From positions 3,048,001-3,112,000 of the forward strand of contig CP058931.1 of assembly GCA_024760505.1 (NCBI GenBank): DNA of 64,000 nt, in the 5' to 3' direction. The notes under the pieces are model-generated. The model saw only the letters and a list, made by a program, of their open reading frames with translations, was not told the DNA's origin and searched no databases. The stretch comes from Nitrospira sp. Lineage in GTDB: Bacteria > Nitrospirota > Nitrospiria > Nitrospirales > UBA8639. A program made the position numbers and the translations under genes. How positions within the stretch are numbered: the first letter of the stretch is position 1; every line of letters starts with the position of its first letter. Positions 62,744 to 64,000 of this stretch are shown here, in pieces.

Positions 62744-63769
62744 ATGGTGTTGCGAATGATCTTTCTAGGCGTTGGGGTGGTCTTAGGTATGGCCTTGGCA
62801 TGGGGAGCAACCGACGGCCAAATAGGTGTTCTGCTCATGGGCGGGGGAATCGGGGCCGGGGTTGGTGCAATTATTCTGGCTGTGGAACACCGATTGAAGG
62901 CCGCGCCTTTACCCTTCGTTGTGTGTGGAGGGGGAGGATTAGTTGTTGGTCTCCTTGTGGCGGGTTTGATTGCCTCGGTGACGGGATTAGTCGCACGCTC
63001 TCCTAATACTGTCTTTAACATTTTGGCCAGCTTAGTGATCTTTTTGGGGATACCCTATTGGGGATTAATCATGGGAATACGATTTGCCACAGAAGGATGG
63101 GCCCCATCAGCGATTCCAACAGGTGATACGGAGTCGGTTCGCATCAAAAAACTGCTTGATACCAGCGTCATCATTGATGGCCGGATTGCAGATTTGTGCG
63201 AAACGGGCTTTATTGAGGGAACCCTTGTCGTTCCACATTTTATTCTCCAGGAGTTACAGCATATTTCGGATTCCTCTGATGGGTTAAAGCGGGCACGTGG
63301 GAGACGGGGGTTGGATATTTTGAATGTCCTTCAAAAAGTCAGCAATATTAAGGTAGACCTGGTAGAAGATGATTTTCCTCATGTGAAAGAGGTGGATACA
63401 AAGCTCATTGAACTTGCGAAGCAAATGGATGCAAAGGTGCTGACCAATGATTTTAACCTCAATAAGGTTGCCGGGATCCAAGGTGTCAGGGTGCTGAATA
63501 TTAATGACTTGTGTAATGCGCTGAAACCGGTGGTTCTTCCCGGTGAGACGATCCGGGTTTTTGTTTTGAAAGAAGGGAAAGAGGCCGGGCAAGGTGTGGC
63601 CTATTTGGATGATGGCACCATGGTGGTGGTTGACCATGCCAAGCGATGGATCGGCAAAAATGCGGATGTGATTGTGACGAGTGTTCTGCAAACGAGTGCC
63701 GGCCGAATGATTTTTACCCGCCTGAAAGAAGAAACTGAACACGAGGAGTTAAGCTTCTCGCGTGTTTAA
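62744..63769 (+). CDS. Membrane PIN/TRAM-domain protein (YacL-like)
   Basis: 341 residues. Four hydrophobic segments in the first 120 residues, then a PIN domain with acidic residues in KLLDTSVIIDGRIADL and LELAKQMDAKVLTNDFNLNK-like stretch, then a C-terminal TRAM domain (ETIRVFVLKEGKEAGQGVAY). PIN/TRAM proteins of this type are common beside ispD in Nitrospirota and Firmicutes. The nuclease substrate is not known. ispD starts inside its last codons. Confidence 0.9.
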   Translation: MVLRMIFLGVGVVLGMALAWGATDGQIGVLLMGGGIGAGVGAIILAVEHRLKAAPLPFVVCGGGGLVVGLLVAGLIASVTGLVARSPNTVFNILASLVIFLGIPYWGLIMGIRFATEGWAPSAIPTGDTESVRIKKLLDTSVIIDGRIADLCETGFIEGTLVVPHFILQELQHISDSSDGLKRARGRRGLDILNVLQKVSNIKVDLVEDDFPHVKEVDTKLIELAKQMDAKVLTNDFNLNKVAGIQGVRVLNINDLCNALKPVVLPGETIRVFVLKEGKEAGQGVAYLDDGTMVVVDHAKRWIGKNADVIVTSVLQTSAGRMIFTRLKEETEHEELSFSRV

Positions 63770-64000
63770 TTCTGTGGTGGCGGTGGTTCCTGCCGCGGGC
63801 CTTGGTACCCGTATGGGAGGAAATACCCCCAAGCAATATCTTACTCTTGGGAATCTGCCTCTTTTAGTGTACTCACTCCAGGTTTTTCAACAACTCGAGG
63901 AGATCTGCGAAGTCATTCTCTCCGTTCCGGCATCGGATCGGGAGTATTGCTGGCGTGAAATCGTGAAACCTTTTGGTCTGGAGAAAGTCGCCAAAGTGGT
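63762..64000 (+). CDS. ispD: 2-C-methyl-D-erythritol 4-phosphate cytidylyltransferase, 3' end outside window
   Basis: GTG 63762, overlapping the previous stop by 8 bp, with GAGGAG 13 bases upstream. About 80 residues are visible. The IspD signature VVPAAGLGTRMGGNTPKQYL is clear, then LGNLPLLVYSLQVFQQL. It makes CDP-methylerythritol in the MEP isoprenoid pathway. It runs off the window. Confidence 0.94.
   Translation, partial: MFNSVVAVVPAAGLGTRMGGNTPKQYLTLGNLPLLVYSLQVFQQLEEICEVILSVPASDREYCWREIVKPFGLEKVAKV

Noticed and set aside
1..64000. CRISPR arrays, prophage or complete insertion sequences
   Set aside because: No direct-repeat/spacer pattern, phage structural genes or transposase were seen; only the MITE-like repeat suggests mobile DNA.
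1..64000. Riboswitches
   Set aside because: No conserved core (for example TPP box near thiL) was seen in the leader regions examined.

Overview
This is chromosomal DNA of a flagellated Gram-negative bacterium with a full outer membrane. It encodes BamA, Skp, a lipid A/Kdo/heptose LPS pathway, a Pal-like lipoprotein and a polar-type flagellar filament set. The overall gene content, the secreted AniA-type copper nitrite reductase beside a Crp/Fnr regulator, and a base composition near 50% GC suggest Nitrospirota, most likely a Nitrospira-like nitrite oxidiser (perhaps a marine, lower-GC lineage). That placement is inference: no nitrite oxidoreductase or rRNA gene is visible here.

Region 1 (1-10.2 kb, + strand) is a flagellin modification and filament module. 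A TPR protein cut by the window edge is followed by three glycosyltransferase-type genes (GT9, CgeB-like, GT9) and an unknown protein. Then come flagellin, FlaG, FliD, FliS and a FliT-like chaperone. Region 2 (10.5-13.2 kb) holds a stand-alone histidine-kinase-like phosphoacceptor domain, a PilZ-like protein and a CsgG/FlgO-like lipoprotein. Region 3 (13.2-18.8 kb, - strand) carries an HD phosphohydrolase, a DUF2062 protein, ThiL and Lon.

Region 4 (19.4-42 kb, + strand) is one long envelope locus. It runs bamA, skp, fabZ, lpxA, lpxI, a Gfo/Idh/MocA oxidoreductase, lpxB, msbA, a DUF374 acyltransferase, waaA, lpxK, waaF, gmhB and waaC, then core/O-chain glycosyltransferases, a polysaccharide deacetylase, two unknown membrane proteins and a further GT9. 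lpxD is absent from the usual place between skp and fabZ. The DUF374 gene is split by a -1 frame change at a run of nine A.

Region 5 (42-49.2 kb) is patchy accessory DNA. It contains a palindromic repeat in two copies, tRNA-Ser(GCU), a decayed golvesin-type surface-protein fragment, small unknown genes, a DsbA-like oxidoreductase, a cupin, nirK with a near-ideal Fnr-type promoter, its Crp/Fnr neighbour, and a leftover transketolase C-terminus.

Region 6 (49.2-54 kb, - strand) is a Gld-like ABC exporter operon (ATPase, permease, GldG-like, DUF4340). It is divergent from a pal-like lipoprotein gene, with a good promoter on each side. Region 7 (54.9-64 kb) has small secreted or lipoproteins, a DUF218 protein, a KdsC-like phosphatase, ManC, phosphomannomutase, fructose-bisphosphatase, a membrane PIN/TRAM protein, and the start of ispD. 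KdsC, ManC and the mutase supply Kdo and GDP-mannose-type precursors to the envelope locus. All calls are from reading the sequence; no database search was possible.
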